This document shows positions 24,984 through 34,795 of a stretch of DNA of 64,000 bases, piece after piece. A model generated the notes under the pieces. That model was not told the DNA's origin. It searched no databases and saw nothing but the letters and a program-made list of their open reading frames with translations. The stretch's first letter is position 1, and the number at the start of each line of letters is the position of its first letter. Both the position numbers and the translations under genes were made by a program. The DNA comes from Bacteroidales bacterium (GTDB lineage Bacteria > Bacteroidota > Bacteroidia > Bacteroidales > VadinHA17): contig JARGFQ010000003.1 of NCBI GenBank assembly GCA_029210565.1, positions 186,001 to 250,000 on the forward strand. Direction: 5' to 3'.

Positions 24984-25670
24984 ATGAAGCTTATTGTTAT
25001 AGAAGGACTGGACGGAGCAGGCAAATCGACACAGATCGGTATGCTTAAGGAGTGGTTCACTGAGAGAAAAACCAATCACCGTTATATCCATTTTCCCCGC
25101 ATGGATGCACCATGGTTCGGTGAGCTGATTGCCCGCTTCCTGAGAGGCGAATTCGGCGAGATCAGCCAGGTCGACCCCTACCTTGTGGCAATGCTCTATG
25201 CCGGTGACCGCAGTGACGCCTCCCCGATAATCAAGAAATGGCTCAGTGAGGGAAATTACGTGATCCTCGACCGCTATGCCTATTCAAATATTGCATACCA
25301 GTGTGCAAAACTGACCTCCCCCGAAGAAGAGAAGAAGCTGCAGGAGTGGATCCTCGAGCTTGAATTCAGACACTTTGCCATTCCCAGACCTGATATCAAC
25401 ATTTTTCTGGATGTTCCTTTCAGGTTCACAGCCGAGAAACTTGCAAACCGGCGTACCGGAAATGACAGAAGCTACCTGAACGGACGTGCTGACATACACG
25501 AAAGCAGCCTCAGCTTCCAGAAAAAGGTACGTGAAATGTACCTGAAGGTGGCATCTACCGACCCCAGCCTGGAGGTGATCAACTGTTACAACAACAAAAG
25601 TGAAATCCTTGCGCCGGAAGAGATATTCGGATTGATACTGACAAAACTTAACGAGAAAAATATTTTATGA
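24984..25670 (+). CDS. tmk: Thymidylate kinase
   Basis: 228 residues. P-loop EGLDGAGKSTQ at the N-terminus, the DR(Y/H) motif in LDRYAYSNIAYQ, and a LID-like region RTGNDRSYLNG. It phosphorylates dTMP to dTDP in DNA precursor synthesis. The stop overlaps the start of the DoxX-like gene (ATGA), giving a tmk-DoxX-tpiA unit. The variable spacing of the P-loop arginine places it in a divergent branch of the family. Confidence 0.9.
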   Translation: MKLIVIEGLDGAGKSTQIGMLKEWFTERKTNHRYIHFPRMDAPWFGELIARFLRGEFGEISQVDPYLVAMLYAGDRSDASPIIKKWLSEGNYVILDRYAYSNIAYQCAKLTSPEEEKKLQEWILELEFRHFAIPRPDINIFLDVPFRFTAEKLANRRTGNDRSYLNGRADIHESSLSFQKKVREMYLKVASTDPSLEVINCYNNKSEILAPEEIFGLILTKLNEKNIL

Positions 25671-26911
25671 TGAGCACCCTGTCACGGATAAGCAGGATAG
25701 TAACAGGTCTGATATTTGTTTTTTCAGGATTTGTAAAAGGCATTGACCCTATGGGTACTGCCTTTAAAATAGGAGACTACCTTACAGCCTTCGGGATGGA
25801 GTGGCTTGACGGTATTGCTGTCCCTCTCTCCATACTGCTCTGCCTTATCGAGTTTGTCACAGGGATGATGCTCATCACAGGATCAATGGTAACTATTGCC
25901 TCGTGGATAGCAGCACTGTTTATGGCACTCTTCACACCGCTGACGCTGGTACTTGCTATATATAACCCAGTATCCGACTGCGGGTGCTTCGGCGATGCTG
26001 TCGTACTGACCAACTGGCAGACATTCTTCAAGAACATTGCCATAACCCTGCTGGTTGTCTTTGTTTTTGCCAGGAGGAGGGACAGAACAGCAGTTCTGCC
26101 AGTAATGACCGGTTTGAATGCCACCCTGGTATTTATTTTCATTTTTCTTCTCTTCATGAGATACAACCTTGCCTGCCTCCCGGTGATAGACTTCAGGCCC
26201 TACAGCACAGGCACCAACCTTCCTGAAGCAATGGCTGTACCGCCTGACGCGGAGCCCAACAAGTATGATATCAGGTTCATTTATGAGAAAGATGGGCTGC
26301 AGCAGGAGTTCACCCTGAACGATTATCCTGCAGATGACACGACATGGAAATTCATTGACCAGAAGTCCGTACTGATATCTAAAGGCTATGTGCCACCTAT
26401 ACGCGATTTTACGCTTGTGACGGAGCAGGGGCTGGACATGACTGACCAGGTAACAGGCCAACCCGGAGATGTCATGCTCATGATTGCCAGGGATCTTGCA
26501 AAGTCAGACAGGGACGGGCTTGCCAGGGGTTATGATCTCGGGCTGACGCTGCAAAATCAGGGGGTGAGATTTTATATCATTACTGCGACTCCGCCTTATG
26601 AAGCCCGCGATATGGTCACCGGCTTCGATGCGCTCTATGCCGATGAGATCACTCTCAAGACGGTTATAAGGTCTGATCCGGGATTTGTGCTTCTGCACAA
26701 TGGTACCATAACGGGTAAATGGTCATATCAGAATCTTCCCGATACTGAAGAGTTTTCAGGTGATCTGAATGCCCTTGCCATGAAGACACAGACAAAGAGA
26801 AGTAGCATGATGGTCACCGTGATCGCCATTCTCACCGTTCTTCTCGCCGTCGCAGTGACACTGCCCTTCAGTTTAAAAGAGAGGAACGAAAACAAAAAGA
26901 TTAAACAATAA
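25667..26911 (+). CDS. DoxX/MauE-type membrane protein with thioredoxin-like C-terminus (BT_3928-like)
   Basis: 414 residues. The N-terminal 150 residues contain four membrane helices of the DoxX/MauE fold ([51 protein letters not shown]). The pair CGC and the context resemble VKOR/MauE-type disulfide partners. After a fifth helix, residues 180-385 form a periplasmic domain with thioredoxin-like strands ([41 protein letters not shown]), but without a CxxC. A last helix ends the protein. The tmk-DoxX-tpiA order is seen in Bacteroidota, where this is the BT_3928 type; function is unknown. Confidence 0.8.
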   Translation: MMSTLSRISRIVTGLIFVFSGFVKGIDPMGTAFKIGDYLTAFGMEWLDGIAVPLSILLCLIEFVTGMMLITGSMVTIASWIAALFMALFTPLTLVLAIYNPVSDCGCFGDAVVLTNWQTFFKNIAITLLVVFVFARRRDRTAVLPVMTGLNATLVFIFIFLLFMRYNLACLPVIDFRPYSTGTNLPEAMAVPPDAEPNKYDIRFIYEKDGLQQEFTLNDYPADDTTWKFIDQKSVLISKGYVPPIRDFTLVTEQGLDMTDQVTGQPGDVMLMIARDLAKSDRDGLARGYDLGLTLQNQGVRFYIITATPPYEARDMVTGFDALYADEITLKTVIRSDPGFVLLHNGTITGKWSYQNLPDTEEFSGDLNALAMKTQTKRSSMMVTVIAILTVLLAVAVTLPFSLKERNENKKIKQ

Positions 26912-26922
26912 ATATCAATGCA

Positions 26923-27681
26923 ATGAGAAAGAAGATAGTAGCAGGAAACTGGAAGATGAACATGGATCTTGGCGAGGGTGTAGCCCTGGCAACCAGTATC
27001 AACAAACAGCTTATCACCGAGCCGCCTGACGGCAAGGAGGTTATTCTCTGTACCCCGGCCATCCATCTGAGTATCGTGGGCCCTCTGCTTAATGCTCCCG
27101 GTCTGAGTACAGGGGCTCAGAACTGTAATGACCACAGATCAGGCGCCTACACCGGTGAGATATCTGCCGCCATGATAAAAAGCACGGGAGCGTCAAGCGT
27201 TATCATTGGCCACTCGGAACGCCGCTCATATTACGGTGAAGATGATGAACTTCTTGCAGCCAAGACTGCCGAGGCTCTTTATAACGGTCTGCGCGTGATA
27301 TTCTGCTGCGGGGAGGTATTGGCAGAGAGAGAGAAGAACATCCATTTTGATGTTGTCAGGAGACAGCTGAGCAAAGCTCTGTTCGTGCTTCCCAGGGAAG
27401 ATTTCATCAGGTGCATCATTGCCTATGAACCCGTTTGGGCCATCGGTACAGGCGTAACAGCCAGCCCCGCACAGGCACAGGAGATGCACTTCTTCATCCG
27501 CAGCCTCGTCAGGGAAAAGTACGGAGACGAGACGGCAGAAGATACTACCATACTCTACGGCGGTAGCTGCAAGGCATCAAACGCAGCAGAACTCTTTGCC
27601 AATCCTGATGTCGATGGCGGACTCATCGGAGGGGCATCACTGGTCAGGGAGGAATTTCTGAATATAGTCAAAGCCCTTTGA
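26923..27681 (+). CDS. tpiA: Triosephosphate isomerase
   Basis: 252 residues, usual length. Catalytic residues are seen in NWKMN (Lys), IGHSERR (His) and [11 protein letters not shown] (Glu), with the phosphate loop [10 protein letters not shown] and GGLIGGAS. It interconverts dihydroxyacetone phosphate and glyceraldehyde 3-phosphate in glycolysis. It starts 11 bases after the DoxX-like gene and ends 7 bases before the next start, so it sits in the middle of a tight operon. Confidence 0.97.
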   Translation: MRKKIVAGNWKMNMDLGEGVALATSINKQLITEPPDGKEVILCTPAIHLSIVGPLLNAPGLSTGAQNCNDHRSGAYTGEISAAMIKSTGASSVIIGHSERRSYYGEDDELLAAKTAEALYNGLRVIFCCGEVLAEREKNIHFDVVRRQLSKALFVLPREDFIRCIIAYEPVWAIGTGVTASPAQAQEMHFFIRSLVREKYGDETAEDTTILYGGSCKASNAAELFANPDVDGGLIGGASLVREEFLNIVKAL

Positions 27682-27688
27682 CACCACG

Positions 27689-30600
27689 ATGAAAAAGATC
27701 ATTCTCATTTTTCTGGCTGCGGCACTGCCAGCGCTAACTGCTGTCGGTCAGGAACAGTTCTCCGGTGACACAGCCACATTTACCGCAGAGCTGACCACCT
27801 TTATGGGCACCCTGGTCAGCAAATCGGAAATAGCAGAGATTGATCTTTTCAAATCACTCTATGACAGCACCTGCTTCTCGCATGAGACGAAAGACAGGAT
27901 TATTAACGTTGCCAGCCAGCTCAGGGGGCGAAGAGTGAGCCAGATACCCGGTTTTATCTATTTTGTGCGAACCCTCACCGACTTTGTGGAGACCAACCAG
28001 GATAAGAATGAGGTGAACGCATGGCTGGAAGGACTCAGCGAGATGGCTTTTGACCCCAGGTTCTCCAATGCCTCCATCGAGAAGTTCATTGAGGTGACCG
28101 GTCTGCTGCTCGTTGACCATACCATCTACTCGGCCGGATCGGTGAGATGGAAGACCAGGGGCGGAAAGCTTGAGTTTGTGCGTGATACCGTCCTGAAGAT
28201 TGACATCAGAACAGTGACGCTAATAGGCTTCCTGGGAAAGGACAGCACCGAAATCTATGACTTCTCCGGCACATACTACCCCGATCTCTTCCGCCTCTAC
28301 TGTGAAGAGGGAAAAGTGACGTGGCAGAAAGCAGGTTATGACCCATCAAAAGTATTCGCCACCGTTTCTGATTTCGATATAGATGTGACAAAGAGCGAAT
28401 TCACCTGTGACTCTTCGCTCCTCACCCACCCCGACTACTTCCCGGAGCCGGTGCCCGGGAAGCTGACCGACAGGGCAGTGGAGATTGTCTCATCTGAAAA
28501 GGCAACCATGCCCAGGTTTGAGACATATGAAAACAGGTTTTTCATTGAAGATATCTACAGGGACGTTGACTATGAGGGAGGCCTGGCGCTTGAAGGTGCC
28601 ATTGTCAGAGGCACGGGCACCAACTGGTTCCCGGCCAGCATCAGCCTCTACAGGAATGACACCATGGCTATTCATGTATCATCCAAAAACTTCCTGCTTT
28701 CACAGCAGAGCATCAGCAGTATCGATGCCTCCTCTACCCTCTTTCTCGACCGGGACTCAATCTTCCACTCAAGTCTGGGCTTCTCCTACAATGCCACCAC
28801 CAGGGAGGTAAGCATGTTCCGGACAAACAGCCCGCTGTCACGAAGTCCATATTTTGATTCCTACCATAACCTGGACCTCTACTTTGAACATCTCTCATGG
28901 GATATGGATGACCCGTTCATTATTATGTCACGGACAAGGGGTTCGTCAATAGGCGCGGCAAGGTTCGAGTCTGTCTCATTCTATAACGAGGCTAACTTCT
29001 TTAGACTGATGAGGTTCGACGAAGTCCATCCTCTCTACCGCATTCGCGACTATGCGAAATCATACGGGTATGACATCTTCCCCGTTGAAGGTCTTGCGAA
29101 ATGGCTTCGCATGCCTGTGGAACAGGCAACAGCCCTCTGCATTGAGTTGGCAAACAACGGCTTTCTCTTTTATGACCGTAACTTTAACGAGGTAGCCATC
29201 AAACCAAAAGTCGACGATTATATTGCATCATTCGCCAAGAAGAAGGATTATGATGCCATCTCCATATATAGTGAAACCCGTGACGAAGAAGAAAACGCCA
29301 TACTGGATCTCAACACCTATGAGCTTGATATAAGAGGAGTAAGAGCGGTTTCGCTGAGCGACTCGCAAAATGTGGCCATAAGACCCTACGGAGGCCGTCT
29401 GGTGATAGGCAAAAACAGGTCTATCTCATTTGACGGCATGGTCCAGGCTGGCCTCTTCACAATATACGGGAAACAGTTTTCATTCAGCTATGATACCTTC
29501 AGCATCTTTCTTAACAGGATCGATTCCCTGAAGATTGCCGTTGAGACCGAAGAGAGGGATGCGTTTGGAAGACCGGTGATAAAGCGTATCGATAATATGA
29601 TCGAGATGGCGTCAGCACGGCTGTTTATTGATGATCCTCTCAATAAATCGGGACTGAAAAGCCTCAGGCAATACCCCATCATCAATTCCACCAAGGACTC
29701 ATACATATTTTACGATGAGATACGTGATCTCGACGGGCTGTATGAAAAGGAGAAGTTCTACTTCAGGCTTGATCCCTTTACATACAACAACATAGATCAC
29801 TACACCAATGAGGACATGGCCCTGTCGGGCACTTTTGTCGGGGGCGGAATTATAGAACCCATGCGACAGGTCCTCACTGTGCAACCCGACACATCCCTGG
29901 GATTCACCATGACGATTCCGCCGGAAGGCATTCCCATATACGACGGACGGGGCATCCTGTACAACCATCTCAGCATGAGCAATTCAGGACTGATCGGCAG
30001 TGGCAGTGTTGACCACCTTACTGCTACTGCCGTGGCCGACACATTCCGCTTTTTCCCTGAATTCATGATAACCAGGGCTGACAGGTTCACAATGAAGCCT
30101 GACACGCTGCAGAGGTTTCCCGAACTGCGCTCGGAAGACGTTGATATCCAGTGGCTCACCGTCACGGATGAGTGGTATGCCAAGAGCAGCGAGGGAAAGC
30201 TCTTCGACATGTTCGGGAACGGTACTACCATGGAAGGGACACTCATTCTCAAGCCTGACAGACTGGAGGGCAGCGGTCAGACGGAGATGGCTGATTCCCG
30301 CATCACCTCTGAGACCTTCTCCTTCGGCGCCATGACGGTTAAAGCCGATACTTCCGACTATTACCTGAAGGCACTGCGAGGCAGCGGCTACGGCTTCGTT
30401 GCTAGTAATGCCAAAACTCATGTCGACTTTGTGGAGCAGAAATCTGATTTCAGCCTCAATACAGATTCATCTTTCGTTGTCTTTCCCGGTATCGAGTATT
30501 TCTCCAGGATGACCAACTTTGAATATGACATGCAAAGTAAGGTGCTGGATATGTGGCAGAAAGGAAGGGAGACCTCAGCCCTCCTTACGGCTGACCAGCT

Positions 30601-32182
30601 TCTCAGGGTGCCACCGGGGATGGTGGAGAAACCGACATTCCTCTCTACCAACAACATGAAGGATACCGTGAAGTTTCAGTCGGGCTCCGCATCCTACTAC
30701 TTACAGGATGAATCACTTGAAGTGAGGGATGTCAATTACATTCCGGTGGCCGATGCGCTTGTGCAACCCGGCGGAGGCGTTCTCTACATCTCGCGGGGCG
30801 CAAGAATAAAAGAGACAGACAGTGCCCTGGTGGCAATAAACAACAGGCACCTGATACATTCGGCAAGGATTAATATTGAGAGCAGTGCAAACTATTACGG
30901 ATCGGGCAAATATGATTACAGGGACGAGACAGGAGAAAGCCAGGTGATAGAGTTTTCGGAGATCAGGGTTGACACCATGGCCACAAAAGCCACAGGATAT
31001 ATACCCGAATCACAGGACTTTACCCTCAGCCCTGCGTTCACCTTCTCCGGTGACGTGAGCCTCCGGGCAGCCGAAGAGCACCTCAGATTCTCCGGGACTG
31101 CAGGCATTGTCACCGCCTGTAATAATATAAGTAACCTGCCGGTGAAATTCAGCTCCATGATAGATCCAATGAATATCCTTATTCCTGTTGACGAAAAACC
31201 GAGAGACAGGGATGATAATCTGCTCTTCTCGGGTACATTCGTAACTCTTGATTCTTCCGGTGTATACGGCACCTTCCTCTCCCCGAGGAAGTCGTGGAGC
31301 GACAACCCGCTTCTTACGGTCAGCGGGTACCTGTTCCACGACAGGGGTGCGGGACAATACCATATAGCATCCATGGAGAAGCTCGCCGACCGGAGCCTGC
31401 ACGGCAATATGATCTCTTTCGACAGAAACTTCTGCATCCTCCGCAGCGAGGGCACAATTGACTTCGGCGTCAACTATGACCGGGTAAGGCTTCGCAGCGC
31501 CGGCCTCGTCACCCATGATACCGACTCGTCAAAGGTAAGGGTACAGACGATGCTTGGCCTCTCCTTCCACTACAGCGCAGAGGCTCTTGAACTCATGGCC
31601 GGCGACATTCGGACCGTGCCAACACTCCGTACTGTCAACCTCTCTTCTGTATTCAACAGCAAGGCAATGCGTGATCTTATTGGAGTGCAGGCTGCCAGAA
31701 CGCTTACCGAGGAGCTTCAGCTCTTCGGTGTGGCCAGATCACTTCCCAAAGAATACTCGTTCCAGATGCTGCTCAACGACGTTACACTGGTCTGGAATGC
31801 CTCTTCCATGTCTTTCATCTCAGAAGGAAAGATCGGGGTTGGATTCATCGGGAATCAGCCCCTCAATGTCTATGTTGATGGTTGGGTGGAGCTGCAGAGA
31901 AAGAGATCGGGTGACCTCCTGGATATCTACCTTAAGGCAGACAACAATGTATGGTACTGGTTCTCATATTTCAGGGGAATAATGATGAGCTACTCATCCA
32001 ACTCCTCATACAATGACCTTCTCAACAGTATAAAGGAGAAGGATAGAAGGGATCCCGGCGCACGGTCACGTGATGAATACCAGTACATGATCGGACTGCC
32101 TGACAGACTGGAGAGGTTCCTCAGACGAATGGAGAGCGGGGGCAGCGGTTTTGAAGAGAATCCCTATAGGTATGATCAGTAA
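27689..32182 (+). CDS. Very large exported beta-rich protein of unknown function
   Basis: 1497 residues with a signal peptide (KKIILIFLAAALPALTAVG, then QEQ). The first 300 residues are partly helical; the rest is a long series of beta-strand segments, for example GVRAVSLSDSQNVAIRPYGG, ADSRITSETFSFGAMTVKAD, GALFTFSGDVSLRAAEEH-like stretches and GKIGVGFIGNQPLNVYVDGW. The many strands and recurrent patterns suggest an elongated beta-helix or beta-taco, like proteins that bridge envelopes or coat surfaces, but I cannot match a family. It follows tpiA by 7 bases and so is cotranscribed with housekeeping genes. The 3' end overlaps the convergent phosphodiesterase by 7 bases. Confidence 0.75.
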   Translation: MKKIILIFLAAALPALTAVGQEQFSGDTATFTAELTTFMGTLVSKSEIAEIDLFKSLYDSTCFSHETKDRIINVASQLRGRRVSQIPGFIYFVRTLTDFVETNQDKNEVNAWLEGLSEMAFDPRFSNASIEKFIEVTGLLLVDHTIYSAGSVRWKTRGGKLEFVRDTVLKIDIRTVTLIGFLGKDSTEIYDFSGTYYPDLFRLYCEEGKVTWQKAGYDPSKVFATVSDFDIDVTKSEFTCDSSLLTHPDYFPEPVPGKLTDRAVEIVSSEKATMPRFETYENRFFIEDIYRDVDYEGGLALEGAIVRGTGTNWFPASISLYRNDTMAIHVSSKNFLLSQQSISSIDASSTLFLDRDSIFHSSLGFSYNATTREVSMFRTNSPLSRSPYFDSYHNLDLYFEHLSWDMDDPFIIMSRTRGSSIGAARFESVSFYNEANFFRLMRFDEVHPLYRIRDYAKSYGYDIFPVEGLAKWLRMPVEQATALCIELANNGFLFYDRNFNEVAIKPKVDDYIASFAKKKDYDAISIYSETRDEEENAILDLNTYELDIRGVRAVSLSDSQNVAIRPYGGRLVIGKNRSISFDGMVQAGLFTIYGKQFSFSYDTFSIFLNRIDSLKIAVETEERDAFGRPVIKRIDNMIEMASARLFIDDPLNKSGLKSLRQYPIINSTKDSYIFYDEIRDLDGLYEKEKFYFRLDPFTYNNIDHYTNEDMALSGTFVGGGIIEPMRQVLTVQPDTSLGFTMTIPPEGIPIYDGRGILYNHLSMSNSGLIGSGSVDHLTATAVADTFRFFPEFMITRADRFTMKPDTLQRFPELRSEDVDIQWLTVTDEWYAKSSEGKLFDMFGNGTTMEGTLILKPDRLEGSGQTEMADSRITSETFSFGAMTVKADTSDYYLKALRGSGYGFVASNAKTHVDFVEQKSDFSLNTDSSFVVFPGIEYFSRMTNFEYDMQSKVLDMWQKGRETSALLTADQLLRVPPGMVEKPTFLSTNNMKDTVKFQSGSASYYLQDESLEVRDVNYIPVADALVQPGGGVLYISRGARIKETDSALVAINNRHLIHSARINIESSANYYGSGKYDYRDETGESQVIEFSEIRVDTMATKATGYIPESQDFTLSPAFTFSGDVSLRAAEEHLRFSGTAGIVTACNNISNLPVKFSSMIDPMNILIPVDEKPRDRDDNLLFSGTFVTLDSSGVYGTFLSPRKSWSDNPLLTVSGYLFHDRGAGQYHIASMEKLADRSLHGNMISFDRNFCILRSEGTIDFGVNYDRVRLRSAGLVTHDTDSSKVRVQTMLGLSFHYSAEALELMAGDIRTVPTLRTVNLSSVFNSKAMRDLIGVQAARTLTEELQLFGVARSLPKEYSFQMLLNDVTLVWNASSMSFISEGKIGVGFIGNQPLNVYVDGWVELQRKRSGDLLDIYLKADNNVWYWFSYFRGIMMSYSSNSSYNDLLNSIKEKDRRDPGARSRDEYQYMIGLPDRLERFLRRMESGGSGFEENPYRYDQ

Positions 32183-32685
32183 TCGAGGCTGCGACCACGG
32201 CTGCCAAACTCAATCACCTCCATTTCAGACAGGGTCTCACCGTCGACCGTAAACCGAAGGAGGGTCATAACATGGTGCATGCCCGTCCTTCCGGCGGCAC
32301 CGGGATTGATGCAAAGCATCTTATGGCTTTTGTCATAAATAACCTTGCATATATGTGAATGACCACATACGAATATGTCGGGCTTCAACTCACGTATTAG
32401 TTCCAGGGCTCGCGGCGCATAATGACCGGGGTATCCTCCTATATGTATTATCAACACTTTTTTTAAGCCGGCACTGAAAAAGAGATACTCCTGTGTCGCT
32501 CTCCTGACGTCAAAACCATCAATGTTTCCCCATACCGCACGCAGGGGCCTGAAGGCCTCCAGCTCTGTTATTACGTCTGTGGTGCCGGCATCACCGGCAT
32601 GCCAGATCTCATCGACATCTGCAAAATGTTCATAAACAGCCGGGGCAACCCAACCGTGCGTATCTGACATTACACCTACCTTCAT
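32176..32685 (-). CDS. YfcE/MJ0936-type metallophosphoesterase
   Basis: 169 residues. Metal-binding motifs in order: GVMSDTHG, IWHAGDAG, VWGNIDG, VCGHSHICK and the GAAGR loop. This small calcineurin-like fold hydrolyses phosphodiesters in the cytoplasm; the natural substrate is not known. The start at 32685 (MKVGVMSDTHG) fits the family; the frame runs upstream to 32742 but the extra residues are not conserved. Its 3' end overlaps the 1497-residue gene on the other strand by 7 bases, and its promoter region faces rsmE. Confidence 0.9.
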   Translation of the reverse strand: MKVGVMSDTHGWVAPAVYEHFADVDEIWHAGDAGTTDVITELEAFRPLRAVWGNIDGFDVRRATQEYLFFSAGLKKVLIIHIGGYPGHYAPRALELIRELKPDIFVCGHSHICKVIYDKSHKMLCINPGAAGRTGMHHVMTLLRFTVDGETLSEMEVIEFGSRGRSLDY

Positions 32686-32743
32686 TGCCGGTATTGAAAT
32701 TATAACCGCTAAAATCCGTAAATTTGCGGAAAGAAGCGCCAAA

Positions 32744-33448
32744 ATGCAGATTTTTTATTGCGGGGAAATTTCGCACGGGAAAGCCCTCTTCAGCCGGGAG
32801 GAGTCGCGGCACTGCCTGAAAGTGCTGCGAATGAGAGACGGAGAAGAGATCACCTTCACCGACGGTCGCGGCAACCTTTACCAGGGTCTGATAAATAAAG
32901 CCGACCCCTCCGCAATGTCCGCAACAGTCAGCTCGGTAATCCATGAATACGGAAAGAGGGGGTACAGGCTTCATATTGCAATCTCGCCCCTGAAGAATGA
33001 TGACAGGCTCGAATGGTTCATTGAAAAGGCGGTTGAAACAGGCATCGATGAAATCACTCCACTCCTCTGTGCCAGAACGGAAAAGAACAGGATAAGGAGG
33101 GAGAGACTGGAGGGACTGATCCTCTCTGCAATGAAACAGTCGGTCAAAAGCTTTCTGCCGCGACTGAACAATCCGGTCCGATTTAACGACTTTATTGCCG
33201 GGGTGTATGCTGGTAAGAGGATCATTGCCTCATGTGACCCGGCCGTTGAACGTATGCCTGTAACCTCGTCCTTCAGACGGGGTGATGATGTGGTGATGAT
33301 GATAGGGCCGGAGGGCGACTTCACAGCGGAGGAGGTCGCTGCAGCACTTCAGACCGGATTTCAGCCTGTACATATAGGTGCCAGCCGGCTCAGAACAGAA
33401 ACAGCAGGCGTGGTGGCCTGCTGCTCTGTCTACCTCTCCAACTTGTGA
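32744..33448 (+). CDS. rsmE: 16S rRNA (uracil1498-N3)-methyltransferase
   Basis: 234 residues. An N-terminal PUA-like domain (HCLKVLRMRDGEEITFTDGRG) precedes the SPOUT methyltransferase fold with its deep trefoil knot, marked by MMIGPEGDFTAEEVAAAL and LGASRLRTETAGV-like GASRLRTETA. It methylates U1498 in the decoding region of 16S rRNA. Divergent from the phosphodiesterase gene. Confidence 0.93.
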   Translation: MQIFYCGEISHGKALFSREESRHCLKVLRMRDGEEITFTDGRGNLYQGLINKADPSAMSATVSSVIHEYGKRGYRLHIAISPLKNDDRLEWFIEKAVETGIDEITPLLCARTEKNRIRRERLEGLILSAMKQSVKSFLPRLNNPVRFNDFIAGVYAGKRIIASCDPAVERMPVTSSFRRGDDVVMMIGPEGDFTAEEVAAALQTGFQPVHIGASRLRTETAGVVACCSVYLSNL

Positions 33449-33452
33449 CCTG

Positions 33453-33677
33453 TCACCCTCCCGGGATAAAATCAAATGCCTCTTTTATTCTTTTCAGAGG
33501 CAGGTTATAGAATTCCGTGTAACGGCATCTCTCACATATAACCGCCGTATAACGCCTGCCCGGTATACTGAATACCTGGCTGAACTGGCTGTGCTGCATT
33601 ATCACACCTTTTACTTCGTATTGCCTTCCCCCGCATTTCGGACAGGTAAACTTAAACGCTGGCGTTTCATTTTTCAT
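33453..33677 (-). CDS. Small zinc-ribbon protein (COG3478 / zinc_ribbon_13-like)
   Basis: 74 residues starting MKNETPAFKF. Two CxxC pairs, CPKCGG near residue 12 and CERCRYTEFYN near 48, surround a beta-hairpin (VFSIPGRRYTAV), matching the pattern of predicted nucleic-acid-binding Zn-ribbon proteins. It overlaps the ribbon-helix-helix gene by 11 bases. The GTG/ATG starts upstream at 33701 are possible but would lie deeper in that gene. Third member of the SPFH operon; function unknown. Confidence 0.72.
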   Translation of the reverse strand: MKNETPAFKFTCPKCGGRQYEVKGVIMQHSQFSQVFSIPGRRYTAVICERCRYTEFYNLPLKRIKEAFDFIPGG

Positions 33678-33852
33678 CACTCTTTTCGTTTTTGTTCTCA
33701 TTTTTTGTCTTCAGACGTCCGGCCTTGCGCAGTGCCTGGTCAAGGATCCATTCTATCTGACCGTTGGTGCTGCGAAACTCGTCAGAGGCCCATTTTTCAA
33801 TGGCACCAAGCTTGTCCGGATCCATCCGCAAGACGAATGACTTCTTCTGCAT
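33667..33852 (-). CDS. Arc-like ribbon-helix-helix DNA-binding protein
   Basis: 61 residues. KKSFVLRMDPDKLGAIEKWASDEFRSTNGQIEWILDQAL has the strand-helix-helix pattern of the Arc/MetJ fold: the strand SFVLRMD would insert into the DNA groove. A charged tail (KNENKNEKSDEK) follows. It starts 2 bases after the SPFH stop, so it is coupled. Genes of this kind are often found after SPFH genes. It is the most likely protein to bind the palindrome in front of the operon, though this is inference. Confidence 0.8.
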   Translation of the reverse strand: MQKKSFVLRMDPDKLGAIEKWASDEFRSTNGQIEWILDQALRKAGRLKTKNENKNEKSDEK

Positions 33853-33854
33853 GA

Positions 33855-34709
33855 CTACTGATGAAGCGTGCCGGTGTTGATGATCGGATTGGGATCCTTG
33901 TCACCGCACAGCACCACCATGAGGTTACTGACCATAGCAGCCCTCTTCTCCTCGTCAAGGTCAATAATGCGTTTCTCAGAGAGCTGATCCAGTGCCATCT
34001 CAACCATGGATACAGCACCTTCAACGATCTTGAAGCGCGCAGCCACAACAGCGGTGGCTTGCTGGCGACGCAGCATGGCACCGGCGATCTCCTCTGAATA
34101 GGCTATGTAATTGATTCTTGCTTCAATCACATAAATACCGGCGATCTTGAGCCTGTCCCTTATCTCCTTCTCCAGCTCATCATTGACCTCTTCACCGCCG
34201 CTGCGAAGCGTCATCTCATTCTCATGACCCTCCCAGTTATCATACGGATAGAGTCCTGCCAGCTTGCGAAGAGCAGCATCACTCTGCACAAGCACAAAAT
34301 GCTCATACCTGTCAACATCAAAAGCTGCCTTATAGGTGTTCTCCACCTTCCAGACAAGGACAAGCCCTATCTTGATAGGGTTTCCGTTTTTGTCGTTGAC
34401 CTTGATGGGCTCACTGTCAAAGTTGCGGGCACGAAGTGAGATCTTCTTGCGCGAATAAAAAGGAATTGCCCACCAGAAACCGTTGGTCTTGACAGTACCC
34501 CTGTATGCACCGAAAAGAACCATCACCATAGATTCATTCGGGTTGACTACCATCAGTCCCGGAAGGATCAGCAGGGAGACCACAATCAGTACAATCCCCA
34601 GCCAGATGATCTCCTGGATGAACGCAAAAACCATCGCTGTCAAAACCAGCAGTCCAAGCAGCAGGAAAAGATATCCTGATGCGGCCTTGAAAATTCTTTC
34701 TTCTTTCAT
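33855..34709 (-). CDS. SPFH/Band 7 domain membrane protein
   Basis: 284 residues. Two N-terminal membrane helices (about 10-28, 32-52) precede the SPFH domain ([56 protein letters not shown]) and a coiled-coil-like helix ([42 protein letters not shown]). SPFH proteins form rings or microdomains in the inner membrane. First gene of an SPFH / RHH / zinc-ribbon operon. The ATG lies 2 bases after a perfect 11-bp palindrome. Confidence 0.88.
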   Translation of the reverse strand: MKEERIFKAASGYLFLLLGLLVLTAMVFAFIQEIIWLGIVLIVVSLLILPGLMVVNPNESMVMVLFGAYRGTVKTNGFWWAIPFYSRKKISLRARNFDSEPIKVNDKNGNPIKIGLVLVWKVENTYKAAFDVDRYEHFVLVQSDAALRKLAGLYPYDNWEGHENEMTLRSGGEEVNDELEKEIRDRLKIAGIYVIEARINYIAYSEEIAGAMLRRQQATAVVAARFKIVEGAVSMVEMALDQLSEKRIIDLDEEKRAAMVSNLMVVLCGDKDPNPIINTGTLHQ

Positions 34710-34710
34710 G

Positions 34711-34739
34711 ATTTGTGATATTATTTTGATATCACAAAT
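34711..34739. promoter_or_regulatory. Perfect palindrome in front of the SPFH operon
   Basis: ATTTGTGATAT (34711-34721) and ATATCACAAAT (34729-34739) are perfect 11-bp arms around 7 bases, ending 2 bp before the SPFH start codon at 34709. The position suits a repressor site that also covers the ribosome entry region. A partial third copy (ATATATCATAAC) follows. The RHH protein of the operon is the obvious candidate. Confidence 0.65.
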
Positions 34740-34783
34740 ATATCATAACAAAATAGCAAAGTCAAGTAAAACGAAAAAAAAAT

Positions 34784-34791
34784 TACATTTG
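34784..34791 (+). promoter_or_regulatory. -7 element giving a possibly leaderless methyltransferase mRNA
   Basis: TACATTTG matches TAnnTTTG and ends 4 bases before the ATG at 34796, so the transcript would begin at or next to the start codon. Confidence 0.35.
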
Positions 34792-34795
34792 AGCC

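Noticed and set aside
25883..26461. 192-codon open frame opposite the DoxX-like gene
   Set aside because: Antisense to well-supported coding sequence, no motifs, and rich in residues expected from the reversed codons.
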